A stretch of DNA of 64,000 nucleotides from Bolinopsis microptera (GCF_026151205.1 NC_087081.1:6815246-6879245), one strand, 5' to 3'. Numbered from the stretch's first letter, positions 1 to 12,465 are shown. Numbers and translations are program-made. Notes: a model not told the origin generated them from the letters alone.

Positions 1-1571
1 GTGAACATTCATTTTATACGTTGATGGTACTTGACCGACAGTTATCATGGTAACTGTATTGTTACAAAAGTTCCTGTAACCATCCTATCACCTTGGTTTA
101 CATGTTGTGACATGGTTACTATGCCCTTACTGTGGTTACCATTGCATGATCACCAACCTGATAAAAGCACTGGTAAGTACTGCACTGGGTCTGAGGATTA
201 AAGGAGTATCCAATGGGAAGCCAACCTTAGGGAAATAACTTATATTTACACAAATATCTAGACAGCTGACTGGAGGTCCGATCACAACAGGTTGTAAAAT
301 ATTGACAGTAGCTAGAAGGCCCCTATATCTCAGTCCATGGTTGTCAAAATGCCAATTTACACTTTACACGCACTCCAGGATACACTGTCTAGCAAATTAG
401 ATTCTAACCCAGCACCCCTTATTGGCCGCTGGTTTATCATGCTGCCCGGTGATTGGCTGCTAGTTTGTGTATCTCTCTTGTAATTGGTCGGTTGTTGTCA
501 CGTGACTGGCGAGTCCGGGAGGCGGTGTGAAAACTATGTGCTAATTGGCATGAGGTGGAAAAGGTTTACTTGGAATTCCAATTAGTCACACTCACACACC
601 GTGTTTACTGTCTACTGTCACTGTGACACCGCGTGTGTGACCCACTTGTTTACTATTTACTCCAAACCAACGGATCAATTATATATACAATCTTTCAATA
701 CATCACACAATTTTCTTTTATTTGCTAGAAACAGAGTGAATACTGAGGAATGTTAGACGGAAAAGAGTTGACTGAATGACAGTTACCATGACAACTTGAC
801 AGTGCAGCGTTGGGTATTTGGGTAAATGTGGAACAAAATGTTGAGTGTTTCGTACCGTTACCATAGTTACATCAAACAATGCAATGTTATTGTTTACATA
901 GATAATTGTGTAACCACTATTGACATAACATTAACATCTGTAAACTAAACATGCAAGACGAGGGTGACGCTCAGTAAGTGAGAAGATATTCCTTTATTCA
1001 GGTAGGTAATAGATGTAGATGACAATTTAGATGACAAACAAGGTAGAAAACACGTTTTATATCAATCTAATAATCCTAGCTTTCTTCAAGAACATTTTAA
1101 TAATACAGGGCTTTAGCATTTTTACCGTAGAAAGTAAGCGTCAAGGTAATAAAACTTATCAACACTATGACCTATTTGCGTGTAGCTCAACGATCGATAT
1201 TTTATCACACAATAATTTGATACAACTGTAACATGTTGAGTTATGTGGGACCCACATGAAGTTAACCCACATTGTGGGTAACTTCAGTTTTGCTTTCGTC
1301 TAGTTTTAGCACGGATAATACTCAGTTTTAACAGTTTTATTCAATCTGTTTGAACTTTATTTTGAACCTTTAAAATATTACAGTTCTTTCAACTGAGTTT
1401 TTAAGTCTTCTCGGAGCCTTCCAGGTGACAATTTATCCTTGTCTTAGCTGGTGCTTTGAATGAACTTAGATACACTATAACTATCAGTTTAGATAGGCCG
1501 ATTTCCCTCGACAACTATTGCTGGCCTTCCACTTGACACCGAATATGCTGATGAGTGATGATGTCGACCTA
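1..1571. other. Noncoding, no gene recognised
   Basis: No exon with paired splice sites, long reading frame or RNA gene was recognised on either strand. The short frames are AT-rich and lack compositional support. Confidence 0.5.
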
Positions 1572-1860
1572 AACTCGAGAAATTAGATGTTGTTCACCGC
1601 AGACATCTTCGCTTCATTTTGAATATGAAGTACTCAGGAGTCATCTCCATTAAAAACTTGTATAAACGATGGAATGCTGAAACATTGTCAGAAAAGATGG
1701 ACCGTAGTCGGTGGAGAAAGTTAGGCCATGTTTGCGGGGTCCTATTGATGGACCAGCGTTTTCCTCCCTCATTTTTGCCATCAATTCACTGAGGCAGAAG
1801 AGGAAGACACCAAAGTAATCTATTTTCGCTGATTGTGCATGATTATGTAAACTTAATCTA
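1572..1860 (+). pseudogene. 3' end of a non-LTR retrotransposon ORF2 (fragment)
   Basis: Translation from about 1574 gives the conserved C-terminal block found after the reverse transcriptase domain of many LINEs: L-D-V-V-H-R-R-H-L-R-F-I-L near the start and W-R-K-L-G-H-V about 40 residues later, with a stop near 1790. Only this terminal piece is present, so it is a 5'-truncated dead copy, as target-primed insertions usually are. The 3' tail resembles 27334-27420, which suggests a second copy of the same family. The family call rests on motif memory; the clade was not determined. Confidence 0.75.
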
Positions 1861-3961
1861 TTTATTGATGATATTTTTGATCTAAACTATCTCCGTAATT
1901 TAGCTTTAATGACAAGAGATATTGGCAGACTCTACAGTGAAGTTTTGACATTTAGTTATTTGTTTTGGGAACATTAGACTTGGGCGTTGTTTTAAACTAT
2001 CTCTTGTACGAACTTGAATTTAATAAATAAAAAATTACATATTTCCAATACGGTGTTAAAACATACTTTAGATTTGTATGAATTCTTGTTCGTGTTTTAT
2101 GAATTCGAGTTCTACGAAAGTTTTACGATTTCTTTCTATTTAGGAATAGCGATGATTACATTAACTCTGCTGTTTATGTAACTTACTGTAACATCCCACT
2201 GCACTGATATTTTGGTCTCAAAAGACAAATATTTCTTGGCCATTAAGTCTGGGACATGAATTGAACGGTATAACAATACATATTTGGCTATTATACATTT
2301 ATCGACTTATAATTATAGCAACCCACTAAACGCTCAATAACGTCACACACACACGCACACACATACACACATATGTCGTACAGGAAACCAAACGATGTGC
2401 ATCCACACTTACAGCTCCATTATAAGTAGCGACTCAGCGTGTACATTTTTCAGCCCTCCATTTTGAATCATAAAGCAAGACCGCATAAAAGAATACCCAT
2501 GACCTACGTCACACGTGCAGTGAAGGACTTGAATCCTATTGAAGCGTGTCATGTGTACATATCCAGGACCTCATTGTGGAAGATCCCGGGTAATACCCAG
2601 TCATTATACCTGCATCCCCCCGGACAGCTCCACATATCCAGAAATACAATTAATTATTACTGCTCCGCCCCGCGTCACATCTATTATCTATGAACTGATA
2701 TTCAGTCTGATATGTACATAATAACTCGCCCAACCACACACTGGCTACAATCAGACCAAACCGGTCTTAGTTAAGGGTGTATACTGTATAACATATCACA
2801 CCGGCCTGGAGAGGCCGATATAATCCAACGGAATGTATGATTAAAATTTATGGAATTATTGGAATTAATTCCTCAGTAATTGTGTATTTTCTGAAGATTA
2901 ACAGATGGATTATGGCCTGGATTAGTTGAAAGAAAAGAATGCCACATGATAAGTTCCTTGACTATTTAAAATGAGATATCGGCACTACCTTGTAAAGCTA
3001 GCTTCTTCACAAGTAGAGAACGAGAATGAGGAAGATGTACTACCTTACATGTGCAGGATCTCAACACGTGAAGTGTTAGAAACGTAAGCCAGGTTTAGTT
3101 AGCAATACATGAGAGGCTTGCGTAGTGCTCACTTAACGATACCGATCTGTCGACAGTATACTCTATTAGCAATGGTAGTTTATTGAAATCTAATTGTAGT
3201 TTCCTGGAATTCTACATTCAATCCTACTTACGAAAATTTACCTAATACGTTATGTTCTATATCAGAATAATTATGCCGAATATTATGTGTGCACACCCAG
3301 GTTGCCTGCAGCCGACAGAGCAGAAAATAGCGCAAGTGCCATAGACTTCACGAAACCTTGCTAGTACTTTTCACTAAGAAAATAGTCTGATGTCTCCCAC
3401 TGCAGTAGGGTTGTGTTTAATGGTACGGTACTTCACGTTTAGTTATGGCTAGTAATACTACTTCTCTTTTGGTTCTAGCTTTTTACAGACTAATTACATC
3501 TGTGCGTGACCCAATACTGTGCCCACTTCAGGTTAACAATGCAGATGTGGAATCTTTTAAAATTAATTATTCTAGTTAAATCTGAATATCCTTTGTTCGG
3601 CGAAGTAAGATTATGTGAATATTACATTTATGTGAATATTACATTTAACCTGGCACTAATCCCTACTTTCTGGGGACAATCAGCCACAAAGTCAAGCAGT
3701 ATAATTGCTATATTAATAGATCTCCTACTTCTACACCCAGAATGTACCGCTTCTGGCTCGGGATAGCACTAGAAATTGGTTACACGTTGCCACTGACCAT
3801 CTGTTTACCGTCTAGATTGCAAACCTAACATCTACTGGTTGACGTAGGACAGGGCCACTTCACTAGTGTGTCTTGGTCTAATTAGCTATGAAGTGTTTCA
3901 CGTGTGTACGCTTGTGTCGGCGAGTGATGACAGAGTAAGAATATGCGAGGTTAAAACTTAC
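1861..3961. other. Noncoding, probably intron of the ATPase gene
   Basis: No exon was identified. A short CA-rich microsatellite lies at about 2346-2371. Because the Na,K-ATPase-like gene is transcribed leftward from 4991 and its next exon is not visible, this stretch is probably part of a long intron. That is inferred from context only. Confidence 0.4.
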
Positions 3962-4991
3962 GGTTTCCACGTTTGTTTCGAGACGTGTGCACACTTCTTC
4001 CCATGATATCCTGTGCCAGTCCATGTCCATCTCCTTCTTGAGATCATCTAAATCCTCGGTCTTCTTCTCCTTCTTGTTCAACTTTTTAAACTGAAGATTT
4101 AAGGAATGTTAAGAAAGATTTTTTTAAACGGAACTGAGATAAAGACATTTTATAGTGAATGAAACTGAAGAGTTGTGAAGGAAATGGTGAATGTGAAGAT
4201 GAACCGACTTCCGGTGAATTTGAATCCTCGTTGGTATCGTGAAATTCTTCTGTGATGTACTGGGGGAATAATTGAATATGAGTAATCTGAGTGGCTCATG
4301 CGACTTAATTAAATTTACAAGGTAAGTGGCGATGGGCGATAAAGTAGAAAAGGTTAATTGAGTTAAAACCGAATAATCCGGTCCTTTTTGAAAAGTTTCT
4401 GAGGGAATAATAAAATAAATGAGGTTATCTGTAATGGATGGCTGGAGAGAAGAGTGTTAGTAAACAATGTTAGAGGGCACACTATTCTAATAACGGAGTT
4501 TAACGGTTCTAGTTCTTAAGGCGAATTATTTGGACGAAATACGAAGTGGTTAATACAGTGATGCATCTAATCTAAGGCCAATTATTGGAATTTAATTTCT
4601 GTCCGCCACGACGTTATTGTTCTGAGCAAATAATTTCGGGTCCGCGTAATTTGAGACAAACTCTCGCTCCATTTGAAGTTTAACTGGATATGAGCTCTAA
4701 GTTTATGTCTTGCAAGCGCTCAGTTGATTCCACGATTCATTTTATTTTGTACGACGATAAATACAAAATTTAGGACGAAACCAATCGCTGGATTGTGATT
4801 TTAAGTGAGGTTTTCTTAGTCAATGAACTTTGAGAACGTCTCTAAGAAGTGCATTTGGTGGAATGAACGTGAAGGATGTGGCCAAAGGCAAAGTAATACT
4901 GTAAATATAATATGTGGTTATCGGAATATAGCTTAGCTGAAAGATAATTTAACATAAATTCCCGCCACAAACTTACCCCATCTTTCCCCAT
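3962..4991 (-). CDS. Na,K-ATPase alpha subunit, first two coding exons
   Basis: Exon 1 codes M-G-K-D-G (4991-4977), with a good ATG context and the donor GTAAGT. Exon 2 (4090-3962, 43 codons, phase 0 at both ends) follows the acceptor CTTCAG and ends at GTAAGT. It encodes a Lys-rich start, then D-D-L-K-K-E-M-D-M-D-W-H-R and a T-R-L-E-T-N-V-E-T block. This is the order seen at the N-terminus of animal Na,K-ATPase alpha subunits: MGK start, basic stretch, LKKE, MD.H, then the conserved N-terminal cation-ATPase segment. The product would be the catalytic plasma-membrane Na+/K+ pump. All transport and phosphorylation domains lie beyond the left edge or in exons not recognised here. An H,K-ATPase-type paralogue cannot be excluded from 48 residues. 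Confidence 0.8.
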
Positions 4992-5625
4992 GTTGGCGAA
5001 ACGTTATCAGGAACCGAGAGTTCCTTTTACACGGACCAACTGATAAACCAACACCAAATCCAAGAAAAACTTCGTTGTTCCAGTTAAGGGTATTTCTTTG
5101 TGTATAAAATGTACCCTACTCTTGGATAGACAAAGACGGGGAAGACGAAAAACTAGTACCAAGGTTGCTGTAGGGCGAGGAGGAGAGTACCAAATTAAAT
5201 GGCTTTACTCCGCAAACGATTTTAAAACATGATAAAACCTGTTTTATGCGCGGCGTAAATAATTCATTTTACACCGTGCGCGCTATGAATCCAGGCTAAT
5301 ACTCCATTTTTAACATCCAATAAATCTGACAGTTAAATGATTATGAACCTCAATACCCTAACACAATTTCTTAATGCCTAAAGCTTTACCAGTTACCATA
5401 CTAGAACATATGCCAAAGCAAAACCCCAACACGTATTATAGCTATATTGTATATATACGGCAGTGTTAAACAAGGAACTGAAACCGAGGGGTTCCGTTTC
5501 AGGCCCTTCACACTTTGTTTAGTTGTCTAGTTGAAGTTCTAATGTACCGTCACAATAGTGACTTTAAATATATATATATTAAGCTAATTGTTACAATATT
5601 AAAGTTTTAATTTTTAGTACATAAG

Positions 5626-5713
5626 TTACTGGGCGGCGCTGAGGCTAGCTTGCCATTCATCCGCAGCTTAGCTTAGCTGATAATAAAACCTATTAGCCTG
5701 GCTGGGGTCCCCA
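5626..5713. mobile_element. Degenerate copy of the 80-bp TTACTGGG MITE
   Basis: It starts TTACTGGGCGGCGCTGAGG and ends near GGCTGGGGTCCCCA, the same terminal layout as the copies at 5967, 42402 and 44300, but with a diverged centre. The call rests on shared terminal sequence only. Confidence 0.45.
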
Positions 5714-5966
5714 AATAAATGTATAGGTTATAATTTTCATTCTCGATGCGGTCACAAATTTGAAATTATTAATTATGCAATTTTTGTTCAATGTTTTAAT
5801 ATTATAGTTTTTATTAGTTTTAGATCATAAATACATACATATCAAAATAATGTCATTGTAAATTAGCATGCCTGGAATTGAATGCTTAATTTTCATACTA
5901 TACACAATAATTAGCTGTCCAATTGTTTGTCCATAATTTAATAAACGATTATATTATTTTACTGCA

Positions 5967-6041
5967 TACTGGGCCGCGCTCAGCCTGTCATTCCGCCGAA
6001 TTTTTATGTTTATGAACATGATAGTCTGAGGTCCCCACGTA
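5967..6041. mobile_element. 80-bp TTACTGGG MITE, copy 2
   Basis: It runs from TACTGGGCCGCGCTCAGCC to CTGAGGTCCCCACGTAA, nearly identical to the copies at 42402 and 44300. The ends are imperfect inverted repeats of each other (CTCAGCC against GGTCTGAG-type arms). No coding capacity. Confidence 0.7.
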
Positions 6042-6184
6042 AATATAATTTTACTTGCCCAGAAATATCACGAGACCTGAAATTTTATGGGTTTTCAGCC
6101 GGACAAATATAATTTGACATAAACCCAAACCTCAATTTTAACCCCAAACTTAGCTTTACTTGCCTCACGTTATAGGCCCGCCGC

Positions 6185-6214
6185 GCCGCGCACTCGATCG
6201 TATGAGTGCGCGGC
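6185..6214. repeat. GC-rich palindrome
   Basis: An 11-bp inverted repeat (core CGCGCACTC / GAGTGCGCG) around an 8-nt centre, GC-rich in an AT-rich setting. Function unknown. Confidence 0.6.
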
Positions 6215-7842
6215 ATGGCAGGCCATATCTGATATCGTGGCGATGAGGAACACGACGTGAGACAACCTGAACCTAACCTGTAACCTTTAACCTATAACCT
6301 GATTTCAGCCTCAGCCTCAACCCTCACCCAAAACAATTGAATTCGCGTTTACTAGCCTGCACATCCATGCACCATGGGCAATTTAGATTTAGAACTACAA
6401 GTACAAAGTACAAAAAGTCAAAAATTAAAAATAGCAAATTTTAGGCTTGTACCTGATATTTTGCCATTTTTGGCAGACTTAGAACACTCGGATTTCTTCT
6501 CATCGCCATGATAAACTGAATAAGACCAAAGCTATGATTAGGGGGTGCACCATAAAAATAAACTTGCTCGGATTTAAAAATTTTTTGTACCATTGTTTTC
6601 TAGAGACTGTGAGAATTTTCACAATACCAAATTTGTCATACCTTTTTGGAAAGATCAGTGAGTTTCGCCTAGGTGCCATATTTGATGGTGCGCGGCTTTT
6701 GGAGCAAAATTAGCTGTAAACAGTAAAAGTCGCGAAATTTTACCAAATTCGTTGATTTTTGTCGTATTAATTGTGAATTGGATATATCTTCAGTTCCTTA
6801 AATGAGATCATTCTGAAAATTGGCGACGACCTTCCAATAGGGCTTTCACAACTGTCCGAAAAATTTGGTGGATATCGGAGTTGATATAGTGATCAAAATG
6901 GGGCAAAATACGCTGCTTTTAGCTGTAACATAATGTCTGATGGTCGGATATGCTTTAAACTTTTCGGACACCTTCCTTGTAAGTCTATGAGTAAGCTTAC
7001 CAATTTTGTTGCAATCGGAGGTCGGGAAGGATACTTAATATCTATTTGTTTGAAGAAAATTGTGCTGGCCGAAATTAGCGCTAAAAAACCATCCTACAGT
7101 CGGCACGCGCGGCTCACTGTCAATGGCGCACTATATACCTACTATGATGATAATATTGTAATTCAAATTGTTATGGCTATGCCACAAGGAAAAAAATAAC
7201 ACGTGGCCAGGATGTTAATGTTTTTCTTACCGAGTACTTCATTGTAGGGCGGGGATCGAAAACTAAAGTAAAGGCTCAATGTCGAATTGAGGTCGGATTA
7301 ATATTAATATTATCAGAATTCAATAATTTGACTACAGTTATACTGGGAAGGCGCTGGTTGCCTGTTCATCTCAGATCTCAACACAAACAGAAATATGCAC
7401 AAACAACAAAACGAGAACAAAACGTCAGCCTGTAATTATATATGCAGCAGTTCTAGAAGAACATGCAAGTACGTGTAGTAGTGTGCAGGATACTAGCATA
7501 TAAATCTAAAATATCTGCTTGATATAACCGGTCAGATTTATGCTGATAATGGTTTACATATCATATTATTTGGTTAAACTGTTAGTTTTATTGGATTGTC
7601 AGTGCTGAAATCGGAAAATAAGCACGCTAGCGAGAGGTTTATTAAATTTGTACGCTGAATAAATTGTATCGTCATTGAATTCAGTTAGCCGTTATCTTAT
7701 CCGCAAACTGGCAAGCTGAATTTTAAATTATTCCCACAAGCAAGGCTTACGATCCCGACAATATAATGGCTAAGGTTACAAATTCAAAGAAATGACCTAT
7801 GAGATAAAAATTTATTAATTTGTTTAAGATTCGCTCACCTAC

Positions 7843-10800
7843 CAATTTTCCTGTCCTAAGATATAGGTCTCCGAATGCAATCTTCTCCTTAGGAAACGAG
7901 TTGATTCTCCCGGACTGCCTTATCCAAAATGAAGCCACCTCTTTGTACATGTGCATCAAACCAAACCGGCCTTCAGCAAATGTTTGAGCTAGAGTATCAG
8001 CGATGGGGGTGGCACAGTTCTCACGTTTCCTGAATACTCCCGAGTACCAACGGGAAATGAGGCCGGGGGACGAGGTCCTCTCCATTTGGTCTGGAGAGTA
8101 GAGGGGTGTGATACGAAAAAGGGATCTGGTTTTTATCTTTCGTTTATTATTTTCATTGAGGTTTGGTTGAGGTCGATTCAATGGCAATTAAAATGGTAGA
8201 ACTAGTTACATATAAAGTTAAATCTCTATTCTTTTTCTTTTCTTGTTACGAACCGTGTTTCCCTGGCTGAATCTTTGGGGCTTCCTTTTCAATCTTATTG
8301 TTAACAGATGAGTTGTTATCTGGAGTTGAAACCTCATCGTCATCAATAAACCGGGCTCTGAAGGTTCTCGGGAGAACGTCCACTATGGGCCACGTTCCGA
8401 ACAACTCTGAAGGAACTCAGTTATTGGTTAATTTTGTTGAAGCTCTGACATAGTTGTACTGTATTCAGAGTTCGTGGAAGGAGCCGTGGTTTTGACTTGC
8501 CGCATAAACGTCGTGTCCGTCAGGATGCGGTATTGTAATTTCATGTTTCAGGTTCTAGGTGAAAAAATAAAGTTCTGTTGTAAAATAAAAGTCACTCTCA
8601 CACCTCCAGACTGATTCACAATCACATCCTCGTGATTTGGAAAAGGGGGCGCTGATGGAGAAAGGGCAAGGCTACGTTCGGAGCCGGACGAACCACCCCC
8701 AAATTCAGGGTTGATGGCCGAAATATAACTAGGAGGTTGATCGCTACTTCCCCGCCTGTTCGAATGAATCATTGACATATTTAGTTATGCGTCAGTATCA
8801 AGTATGTACTGTGAAAGCCAGCAAACTAAATATACGACGGGAAAATTAACGGTACAAATATCAGAGTTTCACGGTACAGAGAATTCTATAGTATGTAGTA
8901 AACACTAAAACAGCTGCTAATTACAAAAGATAGTGGTAAAAGCTGCACTTTATCTTGGAGCTTATATTCCTCTCTAATTTAACTGAAAACGATGAAACTT
9001 GTTATCACGTGTAGTCACGTGTAGTCACGTGTAGTCACGTGTAGTCACGTGTAGTCACGTGTAGTCACGTGTAGTCACGTGTAGTCATTTGTAGTCACTT
9101 GTAGTCACACATGATTTATATTTATCAGGTAACTTTCCTTTTTTAAATCTGTAACAGTTTTGCCAAGCTTACATGATAAGGCAAATAGTATTAAAGTATA
9201 CCTTATCGGACCTTATTTGGACGGACATTAATTGAACGCTGTAGGCCTTAAGGTTCATCTTAATGTCCGTTCAAATAAAGTCCGTTCATTTAAGGTCCGT
9301 CCAAGTTAAAGTCCTTTTTTTTTCAAAAATTCGAACTGTTTGTCCAGAATATGACAACTATGAGAACTTTATTGTGCCGTAAGTTAACGACGGAAAGGTT
9401 TTCCTTGGTCTGCCGGAGGCACAAAAAACTCTACTAATATATGAAGTTTTCAAGGGGCACTTTGCGGAAAAGTCAACGAAATTATGGCACTCAACAACAT
9501 TTACATAGTTCATGAGCTAGTCCCCGCCAACATTACAAACTTGTTCCAGCCTCTACATATATTACGGTAAATCGTGTTGCCAAGGACATTGTCTATTAGA
9601 CGAGACTAAAGAGTTTCTCCAATATAAAATTTATTTATAGATTGCAACAGCCCTTAAGCGTTTGGTACATCGACTTTAATTCTATTTTAAGTCTATGAGT
9701 ATTGCTGAAAGCACAGTGTAAGGCCTACACGGACCGCCTCTAACTAGCCAATCCCTGTTTACATGCCGTGTAGACTATATAATTATCTGCACCCGGGAAT
9801 TGAAAACTGCAAAATCTTGCAGCTTCGGGAAATTAAATTACCACAATGATATCAGAGTTCAGACTACGCAATATGTTAGTCAACGAAAATAAATCCCATG
9901 GAAAAAGCGCTCTTGATGAATCGCTAATGACAATTTTAATGTCCGTCCAAATAAGGTCCGATAAGGTAAAATACAATAATATGTGGTTTTGAATATTATT
10001 TGTCCGACCTTGTTTAGGTGCTGCTTGTCTAGGAGGTGACGGTGTTTTTGCCATTTCTCGAGTCTCAACCAGAACCTTCCCTTTCTCAATTATAGGACTG
10101 AATTCCACTTTTGGACGAGATTTGGTTTTCTTTGACCACTTCAGACTGAACTCTAGTTTGTGTTTAGGTTTTGGTGGAGTTACTGACTGTTTGGTAGTTT
10201 GGATGACAACCTCAGGGCTCTCCAACAACATCACATCTGAGCCTGTGTAATTGTCGTCATAGTAACGAGAGCAGGAGTCCATGGTGAAGGTTGAGTTGGT
10301 GTATGTGGAGTTTGAATAAGTGGGGGATAAGCTGAAAATAGCGATTGAGAAGAGATTTTGAGTATTTGGGAAATGGAAGAAATTTTAAAAAACACGGTAA
10401 GTCGAGATACGCAGTAAACCGGGACAATACGGACAAACCTGTCAATGTCTAAGATATCTGGAGTTTCTGGCACTCCGACATTCTCAACTAGCTCCAACAG
10501 CGACACTGTCGAATAGTAAATAGTTACTGTAGTTACTAGTTACTATAGCGACACTGTCGAATCAAACAAGAATCAGTCTCGATGAGTCTTAAAATTAAAG
10601 CTTGAATCAGAATAATTGATCATGAGGGTGAACTATTTCTAAAATCCTAGATTCTAAGTACTAGTAGTTCTTATATTTGGAAGGAAGGATTTTCAAAATG
10701 ATGCTAATAGTGGTGGACGCTGCACCTGAAGAGTGACTAGGGAGGGCAATGTCGTAATCATCGGCCATGATCAGTTCCCCATCTTCACTGTTCACCTCGT

Positions 10801-11082
10801 GCTGGCAAATCACAGGGAAAATTACAGGAAAAGATTTGAGATTAACTAGAACAATGCAATGAGTTCCCCATCTTCACTGTTCACCTCGTGCTGGCAAATC
10901 ACAGGTAAAATTACAGGAAAAGATTTGAGATTAAGTTCCCCATCTTCACTGTTCACCTCGTGCTGGCAAATCACAGGTAAAATTACAGGAAAAGATTTGA
11001 GATTATGATTTGAGATTAACTAGAACAATGCAATGATAGATTGAAAGTTGGACTGAAAAGGGCTATAATTCACCTTATCCAT
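7843..11082 (-). CDS. Unrecognised multi-exon gene with two possible first exons
   Basis: Phase-consistent exons, in reading order: 11082-11074 (ATG GAT AAG, then GTGAAT); 10801-10726; 10505-10439; 10331-10009 (phase 1 out); 8406-8254 (phase 1 in and out); 8090-7843 (acceptor after CTACTCTCCAG). A second candidate first exon, 8778-8604, begins M-S-M-I-H-S-N and also ends in phase 1, so it could splice to 8406. The gene would then have distal and proximal starts. The distal part is acidic, then Pro/Lys-rich with an R-P-K-V-E-F-S stretch. The shared part has F-G-T-W-P-I-V-D-V and, in the 82-codon exon, an aromatic helical segment (R-F-G-L-M-H-M-Y-K-E). No family was recognised. The 3' end is unclear: after 7843 there are overlapping donors (GTAGGT, GTGAGC), and unspliced read-through would stop at 7747. 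Two separate genes remain possible. Confidence 0.6.
9006..9081. promoter_or_regulatory. Eight CACGTG E-boxes at exact 10-bp spacing
   Basis: The decamer GTCACGTGTA is repeated so that palindromic CACGTG cores start at 9006, 9016, 9026, 9036, 9046, 9056, 9066 and 9076, followed by decayed units (CATTTG, CACTTG) to about 9105. CACGTG is the classic bHLH/bHLH-ZIP site (MYC/MAX, USF, CLOCK-type factors). The spacing matches about one helical turn, so all sites would face the same side. It lies about 230 bp upstream of the minus-strand ATG at 8778. A regulatory role is inferred; it could be a neutral minisatellite. Confidence 0.55.
9199..9968. mobile_element. 770-bp nonautonomous DNA transposon, TTATCGG-type ends
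   Basis: The ends are matching inverted repeats of about 32 bp: TACCTTATCGGACCTTATTT at 9199 and its complement ending at 9968. The interior has several subterminal GTCCGTCCAA/GTCCGTTCA motifs, as expected of transposase-binding repeats. No transposase was seen. It lies in a minus-strand intron just after the donor at 10008. The element at 39136-39400 shares the terminal sequence and the GACGGACATTA block, so the two form a family. Confidence 0.8.
10772..11034 (-). repeat. Triplicated 3' splice site and exon start
   Basis: A 72-89 bp segment occurs three times. On the minus strand each copy carries a pyrimidine-containing intron end (TTTTCCTGTAATTTT then GATTTGCCAG) and the first bases of the exon that starts at 10801 (CACGAGGTGAACAGTGAAG). 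The two upstream copies would begin exons at 10890 and 10962 but lack the rest of the exon and its donor. Only the copy at 10801 leads to the phase-matched donor at 10725. Confidence 0.8.
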
Positions 11083-12465
11083 ACTCTAAGAACTTATCGA
11101 GCCAGTGGCACATCGGAAGAGAAAATATAGCGATCAAAGCTTTCAATTTCAACGTGTGAACAAACTGAAAACAATTGCGACAGTTCTAAGGAGGCACTGA
11201 ATTTCAACAATACATCACCAAACGCAATTTACTAAAAGTGTGAACTGATAATTTGAAATGCCACATTACGAGATCTCACTTTTATAGAGCTGAGAGCTTG
11301 TCAGCTCATCACGGAACTGCGTTACTTGGTTTCCATGGAAACTACAGCAGACATTGTAAAACTGTTTCCAGAATGATACACGTGAATATTGTAGTATTGT
11401 TTGTGTAAAGTTTGTATACTTCGTAGTGATATTTTGTTGTTTTAAGATGGCTTCATATCCTTTTATTCTCGTTACTAGTGTAACCCGTGCCTTCGGCCGG
11501 GACTTTACTGTCACAGTTGCCATGTAAAAGTATACAACCGCATTATATATTTGATATCACGCATAACGCTGTCTTATGAAAGTATGAAATCTCCCTACAG
11601 TTGAAACAAAGCGGCCGCAAGAGTGAGCTCTAAGCTTATAATAATTACGTGGGGCTAAACTAATTACGGTACATGTTATCCTCCTCGTTCTCTCTCCCAT
11701 CCATTTATGTCACATTTCTGGAACAAAATCATCAATTAAACCACTTACCACCGGCCGATTTAAAAAAAATTTGCGTATGGGCTTCATCAGAGTTTTGTCG
11801 GCACTATACCGAAAAAACCAGTCCCGTAACTATTACCGTTTTTTTTGTATAACCGTTCGGAAATTACACACAGACACACAGACACACAGACACACAGACA
11901 CACACACATTCTGGTGTTATTAAGTTGATTAAATTCTGCGGAAAGTTTTCTAGTTTTGTTTGTTTGTTTCGAGTTCTAGAACATTTGTTTATTTTGCGGT
12001 TAGTAAGATTGCAAAATTTCTCCTACATTTTGAGGTTTATTATTATAAAACTTTCGTTATAAGAAATATCCTAATTGTATCAACAGCCTTTTACGACGAT
12101 AGGTAGGAGGCAAGAAAAATCATGTATCAAATAAAATAAGATGAAATAAATAGATTTAAATAAAAACAAATTGGATCAGAATATCCAAAAACAAAAATGT
12201 AACAATCCCGTCCTTCAAAACTTGAATAATAATAAATAACCGTATAAATTAAAATAATACATACTATAAAGTCACCCATGGTATGCATAATGCAGTCACC
12301 AAGAAAGTCAGTCCATACTACCCAGTAGTAACACAATCACAATTACGGCCCCATCAAATAAAATTATCAAAATCTGTCTGATAATAATCACAAAATTCTT
12401 ACTGAATCCTAAAAAAGAAAAATGCTTTAAAAAGCAACCACTAAAACCATACCACTAACACAAAC
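11083..12465. other. Spacer between two minus-strand genes
   Basis: It should hold the promoter of the gene starting at 11082 and the 3' UTR of the secreted-protein gene ending at 12466. A minus-strand AATAAA (plus TTTATT near 12036) is a possible polyadenylation signal, about 430 bp past the stop. An interspersed repeat fills 11725-11909. The 85-codon minus frame at 11266-11523 looks repeat-derived and was not called a gene. Confidence 0.4.
11725..11909 (+). repeat. Interspersed repeat with ACACAG tail, copy 1
   Basis: It begins with ATCAATTAAACCACTTACCA, passes through GGAAATTACACACAG and ends in a (CACAGA)n microsatellite. A diverged copy in the same orientation lies at 16553-16720. Identity over about 170 bp and the shared simple-repeat tail mark a dispersed, probably SINE-like or LINE-end element; the class was not determined. 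Confidence 0.65.

Larger units (their letters stand above)
5000..7842. other. Noncoding spacer with repeats
   Basis: This lies between the ATPase start (minus, 4991) and the last visible exon of the next minus-strand gene (7843). It should hold the ATPase promoter and any remaining 3' exons of the upstream gene; none could be assigned. It contains two copies of an 80-bp MITE (5626-5713 and 5967-6041) and a GC-rich palindrome at 6185-6214. The 88-codon frame at 6933-7199 has no recognisable feature. Confidence 0.5.

Noticed and set aside
6933-7199. 88-codon frame as a gene
   Set aside because: No splice context or recognisable motif, and low-complexity AT-rich surroundings.
11266-11523. 85-codon minus-strand frame as an exon
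   Set aside because: No acceptor/donor consistent with neighbours, and the composition looks repeat-derived.
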